Of a stretch of DNA of 64,000 nt, positions 46,848 through 55,165 are shown piece by piece. The first letter of the stretch is position 1; each line of letters opens with the position of its first letter. The position numbers and the translations under genes are program-made. The notes beneath the pieces are model-generated. The model was not told the origin of the DNA and ran no database searches. It saw only the letters and a list, made by a program, of their open reading frames with translations. This stretch comes from Calothrix anomala FACHB-343 (GTDB taxonomy: Bacteria > Cyanobacteriota > Cyanobacteriia > Cyanobacteriales > Nostocaceae): NCBI RefSeq assembly GCF_014696435.1, contig NZ_JACJQG010000004.1, positions 124,001 through 188,000 of the forward strand, read 5' to 3'.

Positions 46848-48344
46848 ATGATAGGAACGGGCCAGGCAACCCAATTTGAATACAAACCACTGCACAAGCC
46901 TAACCAGCTAATTTATGGTCAAGGTCAAACAGCAGTGATTACAGGGTGGACTGTAAAGGCGAGTGTTGCCAAACATTTACAACCACAAGATTATGCAGTG
47001 ATAGGGCAACTATACTCACCCACAAGAGGGTTAAATTTACTACTTCGGAATTTGTTATTTAATCCTCATGTCCGCTATTTAGTGGTGCTGAACGCTACAA
47101 AAGAAGACAAAAATGCAGGGGCGTGTGAGTGCTTATTAGATTTTTTCCGTAATGGCTTTGAAGAAGGTTTAAGTGATACTGGGCGTAAATGCTGGGTAAT
47201 TAACTCTAAGATTCCAGGTTACGTTGATATAGAAATTGATGTGAATGCTTTAAAACATCTGCGGCATTCTATAGAGTTTAAAGAAGCAAATTCGATTACA
47301 GAAGTAGTTGATATAGTTAAATCTTTTGCCCAAAGAGAAGCATTAGAACCTTGGGGTTCGCCGTGGGAATTTCCCATGTCTACCATTGAACCGACAGTTT
47401 TACCAGGGACACGCTATGGGCATCGGATTGAAGGTAAAACTATAGCTGAAACTTGGGTAAAAATTATTCATCGCATTAAAACAACTGGAACAATTCGACC
47501 CACTGGCTATGATGGTAAATGGCAAGAATTAATTGATTTGATGGCAGTTGTTACTGATGAGCCAGAGAATTTTTATTTCCCTGAACCTAATTATTTACCG
47601 ATTGATCGTAATTTTTTAGAAGAATACATTTGCCAAATTTTAGATGATGCACCTTACCGAGAAGGGTTGAAATATACCTATGGTCAACGTTTACGTTCTT
47701 GGTTTGGAAAAGACCAAATTGAGCAAGTGATTCACAAATTAATAGGAGAAATTGACGCTGCAAGTGCAGTCATGAATTTATGGGATGTAAAAGACCATGA
47801 TAAAGGTGGTAGTCCTTGCTTGAATCACATTTGGCTGCGAGTTGTAGATAATGAATTATCACTAACTGCGACTCTCAGAAGTAATGATATGTTTGCGGCT
47901 TGGCCTGCAAATGCAATGGGATTGAGAGCTTTACAAAAACATATTAGAGATGAGATTGCCAAACGTTCTGAATATAACTTGAAAATGGGGCCATTGATGA
48001 CCCTCAGTCAGTCGGCTCATATATATGATGATACTTGGAGCAATGCTGAACAGTTGATTCAACAACAATATGCTGCAATTTGTAGAAAAATAGATTACTA
48101 CGATCCAGCAGGAAACTTCTTAATTGAAATTGTGGAAGATAAGCTTGTTGTTACACACACAACTCCCGGTAGTGGAGAAGTTGTAGGTTGCTATTCCGGT
48201 AAAGATGCATTGAAATTAGTGAGAGAAATTTGTGCAGCTTCACCTTCTATACGTCCAGATCATGCTGGATATTTAGGTATGGAATTACAAAGGGCTGCTG
48301 ATTGCTTAAAAACTGGCAATAAATATATTCAGGATAGTAAATAA
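46848..48344 (+). CDS. thyA: thymidylate synthase (ThyA) with extra N- and C-terminal domains
   Basis: Makes dTMP from dUMP using methylene-tetrahydrofolate. The catalytic core lies at about 195-410: Arg-rich TRYGHRIEGKTIAETW, YTYGQRLRSWFG, catalytic Cys324 in GGSPCLNHIW, and LRSNDMFAAWPANAMGL, the dUMP-binding region. An N-terminal region of about 180 residues (YVVLNATKEDKNAGACECLL-like) and a C-terminal 85-residue domain (GNFLIEIVEDKLVVTHTTPG), I think DUF4346, flank it. This long form is typical of cyanobacteria and archaea. The stop overlaps the dCMP deaminase start by one base. Confidence 0.85.
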   Translation: MIGTGQATQFEYKPLHKPNQLIYGQGQTAVITGWTVKASVAKHLQPQDYAVIGQLYSPTRGLNLLLRNLLFNPHVRYLVVLNATKEDKNAGACECLLDFFRNGFEEGLSDTGRKCWVINSKIPGYVDIEIDVNALKHLRHSIEFKEANSITEVVDIVKSFAQREALEPWGSPWEFPMSTIEPTVLPGTRYGHRIEGKTIAETWVKIIHRIKTTGTIRPTGYDGKWQELIDLMAVVTDEPENFYFPEPNYLPIDRNFLEEYICQILDDAPYREGLKYTYGQRLRSWFGKDQIEQVIHKLIGEIDAASAVMNLWDVKDHDKGGSPCLNHIWLRVVDNELSLTATLRSNDMFAAWPANAMGLRALQKHIRDEIAKRSEYNLKMGPLMTLSQSAHIYDDTWSNAEQLIQQQYAAICRKIDYYDPAGNFLIEIVEDKLVVTHTTPGSGEVVGCYSGKDALKLVREICAASPSIRPDHAGYLGMELQRAADCLKTGNKYIQDSK

Positions 48345-48895
48345 TGGCTTTAGATGAGCAAAGACCAACATGGGATGAGTACTTTTTGATGTTGGCTAAG
48401 TTAGCAGCTACTCGCTCAACTTGTCTAGCTTTTCCTGTAGGCGCTGTAATTGTGAAAAATAAGCAAGTAGTAGCCACAGGTTATAATGGCTCACCATCAG
48501 GTTCAGCTCACTGTACTACTCAAGGATATTGTTATCCAGGTCTAAGTAGTTGTGATGCTAGTAAGACTTTACCATCGAGGGCTGTACACGCGGAAGCCAA
48601 CGCGATCGCCCAAGCTGCAAAATATGGAATCTCGACAGAAGGTGCAAGTATTTATGTAACTTTAGAACCTTGTTTGTCTTGTTTAAAGTTAATTATCTCC
48701 GCAGGAATTAAAGAAGTATTTTATGAAACTTCTTTTAACAGTGGAGAAAAAGCTTTAGTCAGAGATTCCTTTGTGAATGAAGGTTTAGTTATACTGAAAC
48801 CAGTTCAACTTTCTGAAGCCACAGCAAAAAGAGCAGCTTCATTTATACTCTTATCCACCTCTGTTGCTAGTTATGACATAGTGAATAATTCCTAA
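48344..48895 (+). CDS. dCMP deaminase
   Basis: A 183-aa zinc deaminase converting dCMP to dUMP, the substrate of the thymidylate synthase encoded just upstream (TAATG overlap, so translationally coupled). Zinc-binding and catalytic motifs are complete: HAEANAIAQA (His and catalytic Glu) and LEPCLSCLKLI (two Cys). The substrate-binding GYNGSPSGSAHCT is that of dCMP rather than free cytosine deaminases. Confidence 0.92.
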   Translation: MALDEQRPTWDEYFLMLAKLAATRSTCLAFPVGAVIVKNKQVVATGYNGSPSGSAHCTTQGYCYPGLSSCDASKTLPSRAVHAEANAIAQAAKYGISTEGASIYVTLEPCLSCLKLIISAGIKEVFYETSFNSGEKALVRDSFVNEGLVILKPVQLSEATAKRAASFILLSTSVASYDIVNNS

Positions 48896-48927
48896 CACCG
48901 AAAAAACAATAACTATTTTCATTGATT

Positions 48928-49649
48928 ATGTTTAGTGATATAGATATTAAGAAGCAAATAGAAGAGAGAAAAACAATTCTCTAAAAGGGATATCTATCGC
49001 TCCGTTTGAAGAAAAGTATTTAACTCCAGTTGGTTATGACTTGAGAGTAGGCGTTAAAGGATTTTCTTGGAGAAATAAGCGAGAAATTGATATAGAACAA
49101 GAAAAAATTATTGAGATTAAACCCAACGATACCGTCATAATTGAAACTTTAGAATCTATCAGTCTTTCTAAAGAAATAGGAGCTACAATACATGCAATGG
49201 TTTCAAAGTCAGTAATTTATGGTTTATCTCACATTTCAACTACTATCGATCCTGGATGGACAGGTAAACTTTTAATATCAATTCATAACTTCCGAGATAA
49301 TTCTGTAGAGCTTCGATTTCGAGATTCTTTCTGTACAGTCTGTTTTTATAGAGTTGAATCTGAGTCAACAGCAATATTAGGAAGACCTATTGATAGGGAT
49401 GATATTTGGGAGAGACTCCTAGAAATTGCTAAGGAAGAAAAAGATAGACAGGCTAGAGAAACACAAATCAAAAAAGAAAAAGAAAAAACAGAAGATAGAA
49501 TTCGGATTACCTTAATGGTAGTGTTCATCTTGTTAACTTCGTTTATCGGTCTTCAAGTTTCTTTCAAAGATGCTGCCTTAGGTGCTTCGTTGGCTGCCTT
49601 TCTAGCTGTAGTCAGCCCTAGTATAATCGAGTTGTTAAAGCCTAAATAA
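48928..49649 (+). pseudogene. dCTP-deaminase-like membrane protein, frameshifted near its start
   Basis: ATG 48928 opens MFSDIDIKKQIEERKTIL and then meets TAA at 48982. One base out of frame the sequence continues KGISIAPFEEKYLTPVGYDL and runs to 49649. The core (SKSVIYGLSHISTTIDPGWT) is the dCTP deaminase/dUTPase trimer fold. Then come a charged coiled coil (about KEEKDRQARETQIKKEKEKT) and two membrane helices, which is unusual for this family. Either a single-base deletion or error at CTCTAAAA has split it, or translation begins at TTG 49041. Confidence 0.65.
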
Positions 49650-49661
49650 TTAATTATTGCT

Positions 49662-50141
49662 ATGAATATAACAAAGACGCGCGTATACATATCTGGCGCG
49701 TTAACTGGAATTGATAACTTAGCTGAAATTAGAGCTTTCTATGAAAATATTGGCTTAATTTGTAAAGATATAGGACTTCAAACTTATGTACCGCATTTGA
49801 ATACCGATCCTGTTCTTCATGCAAATATTACTCCGCAACAAGTGTTTGAAACAGACAAGCATCATGTTAGTGAAGGTGATTTAGTAATTGCTTATATTGG
49901 CTATCCCTCACTGGGAGTGGGTATGGAACTAGCCTATGCAGAAATAAACAGCATTCCGATTATTCTCTTATACGAAATCGGTAAGGAAATATCAAGATTC
50001 CCTCGTGGTATACCAACTATTTTTGCCGAGATTAAGTTTAGTAACTATGATGATGCATTTACTCAAATCAAGACAGTTGTAGAGCAGTGGAGATGCCAAC
50101 ATCTAACAAAATCGGCATCACCTCCTTCATACTCCACCTAA
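49662..50141 (+). CDS. nucleoside 2-deoxyribosyltransferase-like protein
   Basis: A 159-aa protein with the Rossmann-like fold of nucleoside deoxyribosyltransferase/YtoQ-type proteins: RVYISGALTGIDNLAEIRAF at the start, HVSEGDLVIAYIGYPSLGVG with the G-x-G-x-E strand-turn (GMELAYAEINSIPIILL). The catalytic-type Asp and Glu are at usual places. It begins 12 bp after the previous gene in a pyrimidine deoxynucleotide cluster, which supports a nucleotide or nucleoside role. Confidence 0.75.
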   Translation: MNITKTRVYISGALTGIDNLAEIRAFYENIGLICKDIGLQTYVPHLNTDPVLHANITPQQVFETDKHHVSEGDLVIAYIGYPSLGVGMELAYAEINSIPIILLYEIGKEISRFPRGIPTIFAEIKFSNYDDAFTQIKTVVEQWRCQHLTKSASPPSYST

Positions 50142-50194
50142 AAATTGCCATAGCAATTCATAGTTTGTTAAAGTGACATTTATTACTTCACGAG

Positions 50195-50731
50195 CTAAGG
50201 GCTATGACTGCGCCGGATTTCGGTAATTTGATCAGCTACATCCAACAGGGATTTTGGCATATCTGGCCCGGTGAGGATGATATCAACATGGGAAGGACGT
50301 TTGGCTAAGAATGCTAAAACTTCGCTTTCTGGAATTAAATTAAAGTTAATCGCTAAACTTAATTCATCTAAAACAACGAGAGAATACTGATTCTCACATA
50401 CTACCTTTTGTGTATGTTGCCACAATTTTTGTAAAGCTTCGTTTTCTGCATCATCTAACTGTGGTGTATCGATACAACGAGGTAAATCGCAACGAATCCA
50501 ATCTAAATTTTGCCCCAATTGAATTGGTCTTTCATGCCCTTGACGAATGCCACCTTTGAGAAATTGTACAACTAACACTGGCGTGCCTTGTCCGGCAATT
50601 CTCAGTGCTTGCGCCATAACAGTTGTGAAAAAGTTACGGTGTGAGCTAGTGAAAACTTGTACTAGCCCTTCAATGGGGGATGGTAAATTAAGGGTTGAAT
50701 TTACACTTGAGGTATCTAACTGAGCTACCAT
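50195..50731 (-). CDS. cob(I)alamin adenosyltransferase (BtuR/CobO)-like protein with altered P-loop
   Basis: A 178-aa RecA-like protein with the layout of BtuR/CobO: VLVVQFLKGG, then the Walker B LVVLDELSLAINFNL and HVDIILTGPDMPKSLLDVAD. The N-terminal P-loop, G-x-G-K-G-K-T in BtuR, is replaced by TSSHRNFFTTVMA, without the key Gly and Lys. It is therefore unlikely to bind ATP in the standard way and may have a different role. Confidence 0.75.
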   Translation of the reverse strand: MVAQLDTSSVNSTLNLPSPIEGLVQVFTSSHRNFFTTVMAQALRIAGQGTPVLVVQFLKGGIRQGHERPIQLGQNLDWIRCDLPRCIDTPQLDDAENEALQKLWQHTQKVVCENQYSLVVLDELSLAINFNLIPESEVLAFLAKRPSHVDIILTGPDMPKSLLDVADQITEIRRSHSP

Positions 50732-51075
50732 AAAACGAAGTTTAAAATATTACAAATTCACAAAGAGTTTTTGCTGAAACAAGCGATCGCTAATTAACCT
50801 GTATAATCAATTAGATTTTCACACATGTATTTTATTGAGCCAGTTGCATTTTTAGTCAAGCACTACCTTTGTGTGGAAGTCAAGAGTTAATGATATTGGC
50901 ATTAATCTGATATAAATGCAAGTCGTCATAAAACTCAAAACACAGAACTAGCAGTGCCAATTCATCAAGAACCAGGGTGCAAGCTCTGCAAATCAGCAGA
51001 TGTTAGATTTACTATTTGTTTGGGCACAACAGAGTAGGTAAGTAATAAATTTAACAGGATGAGGAGTAAAGTGTT
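50732..51075. other. divergent intergenic region, no gene seen
   Basis: The promoters of the BtuR-like and NMP-kinase genes lie here. No repeat or strong hairpin was noticed. Confidence 0.5.
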
Positions 51076-51690
51076 GTGAGATTGGTGATTCTGGGTGGTT
51101 CAGGATCGGGGAAAAGCACTCAAGCAGAAAAACTTTGTAGATACTTTGAGATTCCGAAGATTTCTACAGGGGAAATTTTACGAGAGGCCATATCTGTTGA
51201 TTCGCCATCCTTACGAGAAGATGCTTTGCAGTCAAGTGTCAACAATCACATGCATAATTTGGGAGAGTTGGGACGCTATGCACAACCCTACGTGGAAACT
51301 GGGGAACTAGTCCCGGACGAAATGATGATTGAATTGATTCGGATGCAGCTGACAAAGCTAAATTCGCAATCTGGTTGGATATTGGAAGGCTATCCGCGTA
51401 CAGCTTTCCAAGCCGAAGAATTAGATTTTTTATTGGAATATCTAGGTCAAAAGTTAAATTGGGCAATTTATTTACAAGTACCAGAAGCTATTATGGTTAA
51501 TCGTTGTTTAGGGCGATCGCTCAAAGATGAGCAATCCGAAATCGTCCAGAGGCGGATAGAGTTATTTTACGATCGCACTATCCCCATACTCGAATATTAC
51601 GACCGTCGCCGCCGCCTATTAACGATTAATGGCGACCAATCACGAGAACTAGTACACCAGCAAATTGTTAACCTTTTAGCAGTTCATTAA
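51076..51690 (+). CDS. adenylate-kinase-like nucleoside monophosphate kinase
   Basis: A 204-aa P-loop kinase from GTG 51076, behind GAGGAG. Walker A GGSGSGKST at residues 7-15, the NMP-binding ISTGEILREAI, and ILEGYPRTAFQAEEL (the adenylate kinase G-(Y/F)-P-R-T signature) are present. The LID is the short form (RCLGRSLKDEQSEIVQRRIELF) with no zinc cysteines. It differs enough from the main Adk to be a second paralogue. Confidence 0.85.
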   Translation: MRLVILGGSGSGKSTQAEKLCRYFEIPKISTGEILREAISVDSPSLREDALQSSVNNHMHNLGELGRYAQPYVETGELVPDEMMIELIRMQLTKLNSQSGWILEGYPRTAFQAEELDFLLEYLGQKLNWAIYLQVPEAIMVNRCLGRSLKDEQSEIVQRRIELFYDRTIPILEYYDRRRRLLTINGDQSRELVHQQIVNLLAVH

Positions 51691-51824
51691 GAAAATCTGC
51701 AATTTTTATTAGTAGTTGCAGGACTTAAGTTGGGCGCTGACTATACCAACAAGCTTCTAGAGAGGCTGTGACATTAAGGTAACCTTAAGGCAGTATTCTC
51801 TATGAAAATTCTGAGGCAACTCCA

Positions 51825-52565
51825 ATGGTTTGGCAGCGTCCAGACGGCCGGAACTCCGACGAACTCCGTCCCATCAGCTTTGACAGTGGCTTTACTCGCT
51901 TTGCCCCTGGTTCTGTGCTGACAAAATGTGGTGATACAAAAGTACTTTGTACAGTCAGCGTTACCGAAGGAGTACCCAAATTTCTTGCAGGTAGCGGTAA
52001 AGGTTGGTTAACTGCTGAATATCGAATGCTTCCCAGTGCCACGCAACAACGGCAAGAACGGGAATTGATGAAATTATCGGGACGTACCCAAGAAATTCAG
52101 CGATTAATTGGACGTAGCTTAAGGGCTGCCTTAGATTTTGAAGTTTTAGGAGAACGCACGTTAACCGTAGATGCGGATGTCTTGCAAGCCGATGCGGGAA
52201 CGAGAACCACAGCTATTACAGGTTCCTTCGTCGCCTTAGCTAACGCCATTTCCCAATTATTACAGCAAGGGAAAATTGAGCGATCGCCTTTATCCGGACA
52301 AATAGCCGCCGTCTCCGTGGGTTTATTGGAAGGAGAACCATTTTTAGATCTCAACTATATCGAAGATGTAGCCGCCACAGTAGATTTCAACGTCGTCATG
52401 AATCAAAATCTGGATTTCATTGAAATCCAAGGAACAGGAGAAGAAGGTAGCTTTAGCCGCAAACAGTTGAATCAACTATTAGATGTTGCCGAACAAGGCA
52501 TTCAGGAATTACTCATCGCCCAACGGGAAGCCATTACCGACTGGAAGGAGATTTTTTTGAATTAG
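51825..52565 (+). CDS. rph: ribonuclease PH
   Basis: Phosphate-dependent 3'-5' exoribonuclease that trims tRNA and rRNA 3' ends. At 246 aa it is of normal length. Family motifs: [15 protein letters not shown] at the start, [18 protein letters not shown]-like region ([20 protein letters not shown]), phosphate-binding [20 protein letters not shown], and [19 protein letters not shown]. The C-terminus ends in the usual RK-x-L-N-Q helix. Confidence 0.95.
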   Translation: MVWQRPDGRNSDELRPISFDSGFTRFAPGSVLTKCGDTKVLCTVSVTEGVPKFLAGSGKGWLTAEYRMLPSATQQRQERELMKLSGRTQEIQRLIGRSLRAALDFEVLGERTLTVDADVLQADAGTRTTAITGSFVALANAISQLLQQGKIERSPLSGQIAAVSVGLLEGEPFLDLNYIEDVAATVDFNVVMNQNLDFIEIQGTGEEGSFSRKQLNQLLDVAEQGIQELLIAQREAITDWKEIFLN

Positions 52566-52800
52566 GGCATGGGAGCAGGGAGCAGGGGGCAGGGAGCAGG
52601 GGGCAGGGGGCAGGGAGTAGGGAGCAGGGGGCAGGGGGCAAGGGAGACAAGGGGGACAAGGGGGACAAGGGGGACAAGGGGGACAAGGAGGATATGGAGG
52701 ATATGCAGGACATGGGAAGGGGGATGACCACTGACCATTGACCAATGCCCAATGCCCAATGCCCAATGCCCAATGCCCAATGCCCAATGCCCCATGCCCA
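52566..52800. repeat. dense short tandem repeats between rph and pgl
   Basis: Three kinds of unit follow each other: GGGAGCAGGGGGCA-type (52568-52640), GGGGGACAA-type (52640-52690) and GCCCAAT heptamers (52740-52800). The minus-strand open frames here (Pro/Cys-rich) are an effect of the repeats. Confidence 0.9.
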
Positions 52801-52896
52801 TCGACAACTGATCTTAAAAGTTTCAAAAGTTCAAACGGGGGATTGTAATAAATTCGGTATTGTATTGCTGGAAGCAGGCAAAGTGATGATAAAGCC

Positions 52897-53619
52897 ATGA
52901 ACAAAACGGTCGAAGTTCTACCGGATCAGTCCGCTCTAGTTAAACGGGCGCTAGACTTGATTCTGTCTAAGATAGATACTGCTATTCAAGAGCGGGGGCG
53001 GTTTACTATCGCCTTATCTGGCGGCAGTACACCTAAGCCGTTATATGAGGCGATCGCTAATCAAAAACTGCCTTGGGATAAAATTCATGTATTCTGGGGC
53101 GATGAACGCTATGTTCCCCCAGATCATCCTGACAGCAATGAACTGATGGCGCGTCGTGCTTGGCTAGACCGGGTTGATCTGCCGGAAACCAATATTCACC
53201 CCATACCAACCTTAGAAGCCGATCCCGCAGTGGCGGCGGTGAAGTACGAACGGCATCTGCATAATTTTTTCAATTCTGCATCCGGAGAGTTTCCCGCTTT
53301 GGATGTAGTTTTGCTAGGAATGGGTGATGATGCGCACACGGCTTCCTTATTTCCACATACAGAAGCGTTAAAAGTCAGCGATCGCTTAATTACTGTGGGT
53401 AATAAAGATAGCAGCATCCGCATCACTTTTACTTACCCATTTATCAACTCGGCTCGCAGCGTCATTTTTGTAGTTGCAGGTGCTAATAAACGCCCAGCTT
53501 TAGCTCAAGTATTTGCGCCCGTAGCTGATGACTTTACCTACCCATCGCGCTTAATTAAACCCCAAGGAGAACTTTGGTGGCTGCTAGATGCGGCGGCGGG
53601 TGCAGAACTCCCTAGTTAA
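52897..53619 (+). CDS. pgl: 6-phosphogluconolactonase
   Basis: Hydrolyses 6-phosphogluconolactone in the oxidative pentose phosphate pathway, the main night-time and heterocyst source of NADPH. At 240 aa it is of normal length for the SOL/DevB type. Motifs: FTIALSGGSTPKPLYEAIA, IHVFWGDERYVPPDHPDSNE, and DVVLLGMGDDAHTASLFPHT with the catalytic-type His. Confidence 0.94.
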   Translation: MNKTVEVLPDQSALVKRALDLILSKIDTAIQERGRFTIALSGGSTPKPLYEAIANQKLPWDKIHVFWGDERYVPPDHPDSNELMARRAWLDRVDLPETNIHPIPTLEADPAVAAVKYERHLHNFFNSASGEFPALDVVLLGMGDDAHTASLFPHTEALKVSDRLITVGNKDSSIRITFTYPFINSARSVIFVVAGANKRPALAQVFAPVADDFTYPSRLIKPQGELWWLLDAAAGAELPS

Positions 53620-53931
53620 TTTTCCCAGAGCTGTCTTGCCTGGAAACTGGATCGGGAATCTTTTGGGTCGTCTACCATCATTAGTCATGTGGTATAAATG
53701 TTGACAAATGGTAAATTGCCAAGTCTCTTTAACTTTGTCAACATCAAACAAGCGATCGCCAGCAGATTTATCTGATGCAGGTAATAACACCATCTGCAAG
53801 CTCTCCAGGAACAATGTCCAATAGAGACGCATGTTAACTTATCAGGAGTAATTGTTTAAAATTGAAAGCTAGAGCCGCTTCTCTGCTTGCCAGTCCCATT
53901 TTACGATGAGCTTGAACAAAGGCCGAAATCC

Positions 53932-54888
53932 ATGATCGTCTGCCCTAATTGCAATCACCCCAACCCAGACGGCGCTGTCCAGTGTGAAGCATGTTATACG
54001 CCGTTACCAGCGACTAATAACTGTCCCAACTGTGGGGCAACTGTGCAGGCAGATGCCGCTTTCTGTGGTCAGTGTGGCTATAACTTGCGCGCAAATGCAG
54101 CAGCACCGCCAACAGCAGTAGCCGCAACTGTCGCCCCTGACATTCCTTTAGAAGTGCCACCATTGGTTACTCCCGATCCACTTGTCGAACTGGTACAACC
54201 AGATCCCTTGGCAGTTCCTAACCCGGTTGCTGCTTCACCTTTACCACCCACAGCCGTGGCTGTTCCTCCAGAGGTACCAGTAGCACCAGTAGCACCGCCA
54301 CCAGTAGCACCGCCACCAGTAGCACCGCCACCAGTTGTACCAGTTGCAGTAGAAATTACTCCGGCATCAGAACCAGTAGCCGCAGTACCCGAACCAGTAG
54401 CGGTGATTCCCGAACCCGAACCAGTAGCGGTGATTCCCGAACCCGAACCAGTGGCGGCGATTCCCGAACCCGAACCAGTAGCTGAGATTCCCGAACCGGA
54501 ACCAGTGGCCGCAGTACCGCCAGCACCTGCTGTTAGCCCTGCCAGAACCCAATTACAGCAGATTACTGCACAACTATTCCACGTTCAAAGTGATACCAAT
54601 ATTGAATTACCCCAAACACTGTCTGTAATTCATATCGGCAAACCTAACGATCGCATTCCCCCAGATGTGGATGTATCCGGATTTCCCAATTCGGAAATTG
54701 TCTCGCGGATTCACTCAGATATTCGCGTTGAAGGAGATGCTTTTTATATTGAGGATGTTGGCAGTTCCAATGGTACCTACATCAACAATTTACCCCTATT
54801 ACCAGGAAACAGACACCGCCTCAGACCAGGCGATCGCATCAGTTTGGGTAAGGGCGATTTGGTAACATTCCTCTTCCAACTCAGTTAA
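53932..54888 (+). CDS. FHA-domain protein with double zinc ribbon and Pro-rich repeats
   Basis: A 318-aa protein from ATG 53932 (an upstream in-frame TTG at 53887 is less likely). Two zinc ribbons open it (CPNCNHPNPDGAVQCEACY; CPNCGATVQADAAFCGQCGY). A Pro/Ala/Val/Glu-rich linker at about 65-205 includes four 9-residue repeats EPVAVIPEP. A C-terminal FHA domain (about 225-315) has the phosphothreonine-binding residues in IVSRIHSDIRVEG and DVGSSNGTYINN. It probably binds phosphoproteins in Ser/Thr kinase signalling. Confidence 0.9.
   Translation: MIVCPNCNHPNPDGAVQCEACYTPLPATNNCPNCGATVQADAAFCGQCGYNLRANAAAPPTAVAATVAPDIPLEVPPLVTPDPLVELVQPDPLAVPNPVAASPLPPTAVAVPPEVPVAPVAPPPVAPPPVAPPPVVPVAVEITPASEPVAAVPEPVAVIPEPEPVAVIPEPEPVAAIPEPEPVAEIPEPEPVAAVPPAPAVSPARTQLQQITAQLFHVQSDTNIELPQTLSVIHIGKPNDRIPPDVDVSGFPNSEIVSRIHSDIRVEGDAFYIEDVGSSNGTYINNLPLLPGNRHRLRPGDRISLGKGDLVTFLFQLS
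54391..54510 (+). repeat. 27-bp coding tandem repeat in the FHA gene
   Basis: Four copies plus a part of a 27-bp unit starting GAACCAGTAGCGGTGATTCC, each encoding nine residues. A 15-bp repeat (GCACCGCCACCAGTA) lies just before, at about 54292-54336. Confidence 0.85.
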
Positions 54889-54896
54889 GTTAATTT

Positions 54897-55057
54897 GGGA
54901 GCATCCCAATTTTGACGCAATACCCTAGAAGGGTATTGCTATACCAACAAAGCCTGCCTTCGCAGGCTATCAAACTTTTAGCCTGCGAAGGCAGGCTTCG
55001 TATTTCTAGCCCCACCCTTATAGGGTGAGGGCGTTTTTGCACATTTGGGATGCTCCC
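54897..55057. mobile_element. 161-bp MITE, copy 3 of 3
   Basis: Same element as at 6918-7078. A perfect 9-bp target duplication, AGTTAATTT, flanks it (54888-54896 and 55058-55066); the first base is the last base of the FHA gene stop codon. Confidence 0.9.
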
Positions 55058-55165
55058 AGTTAATTTTGCAGTCAAGGCTTTAGTCTTAAAAAAGATGACT
55101 AAAGCCTTGACTATCAACATTGGTAATAAAGAAATTAATTTCCCAAATAATCAAACTGAAATTTC

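Noticed and set aside
52509-52904. Minus-strand open frames rich in Pro, Cys and Leu
   Set aside because: They are read from tandem GGGGGACAA and GGGAGCAGG repeats and exist in all three frames; low complexity and no start signals.
53584-53832. 82-aa minus-strand frame overlapping the end of pgl
   Set aside because: The composition is protein-like, but I see no ribosome site or family, it overlaps pgl by 36 bp, and it lies where the FHA gene's promoter should be. It could be real; a homology search would decide.
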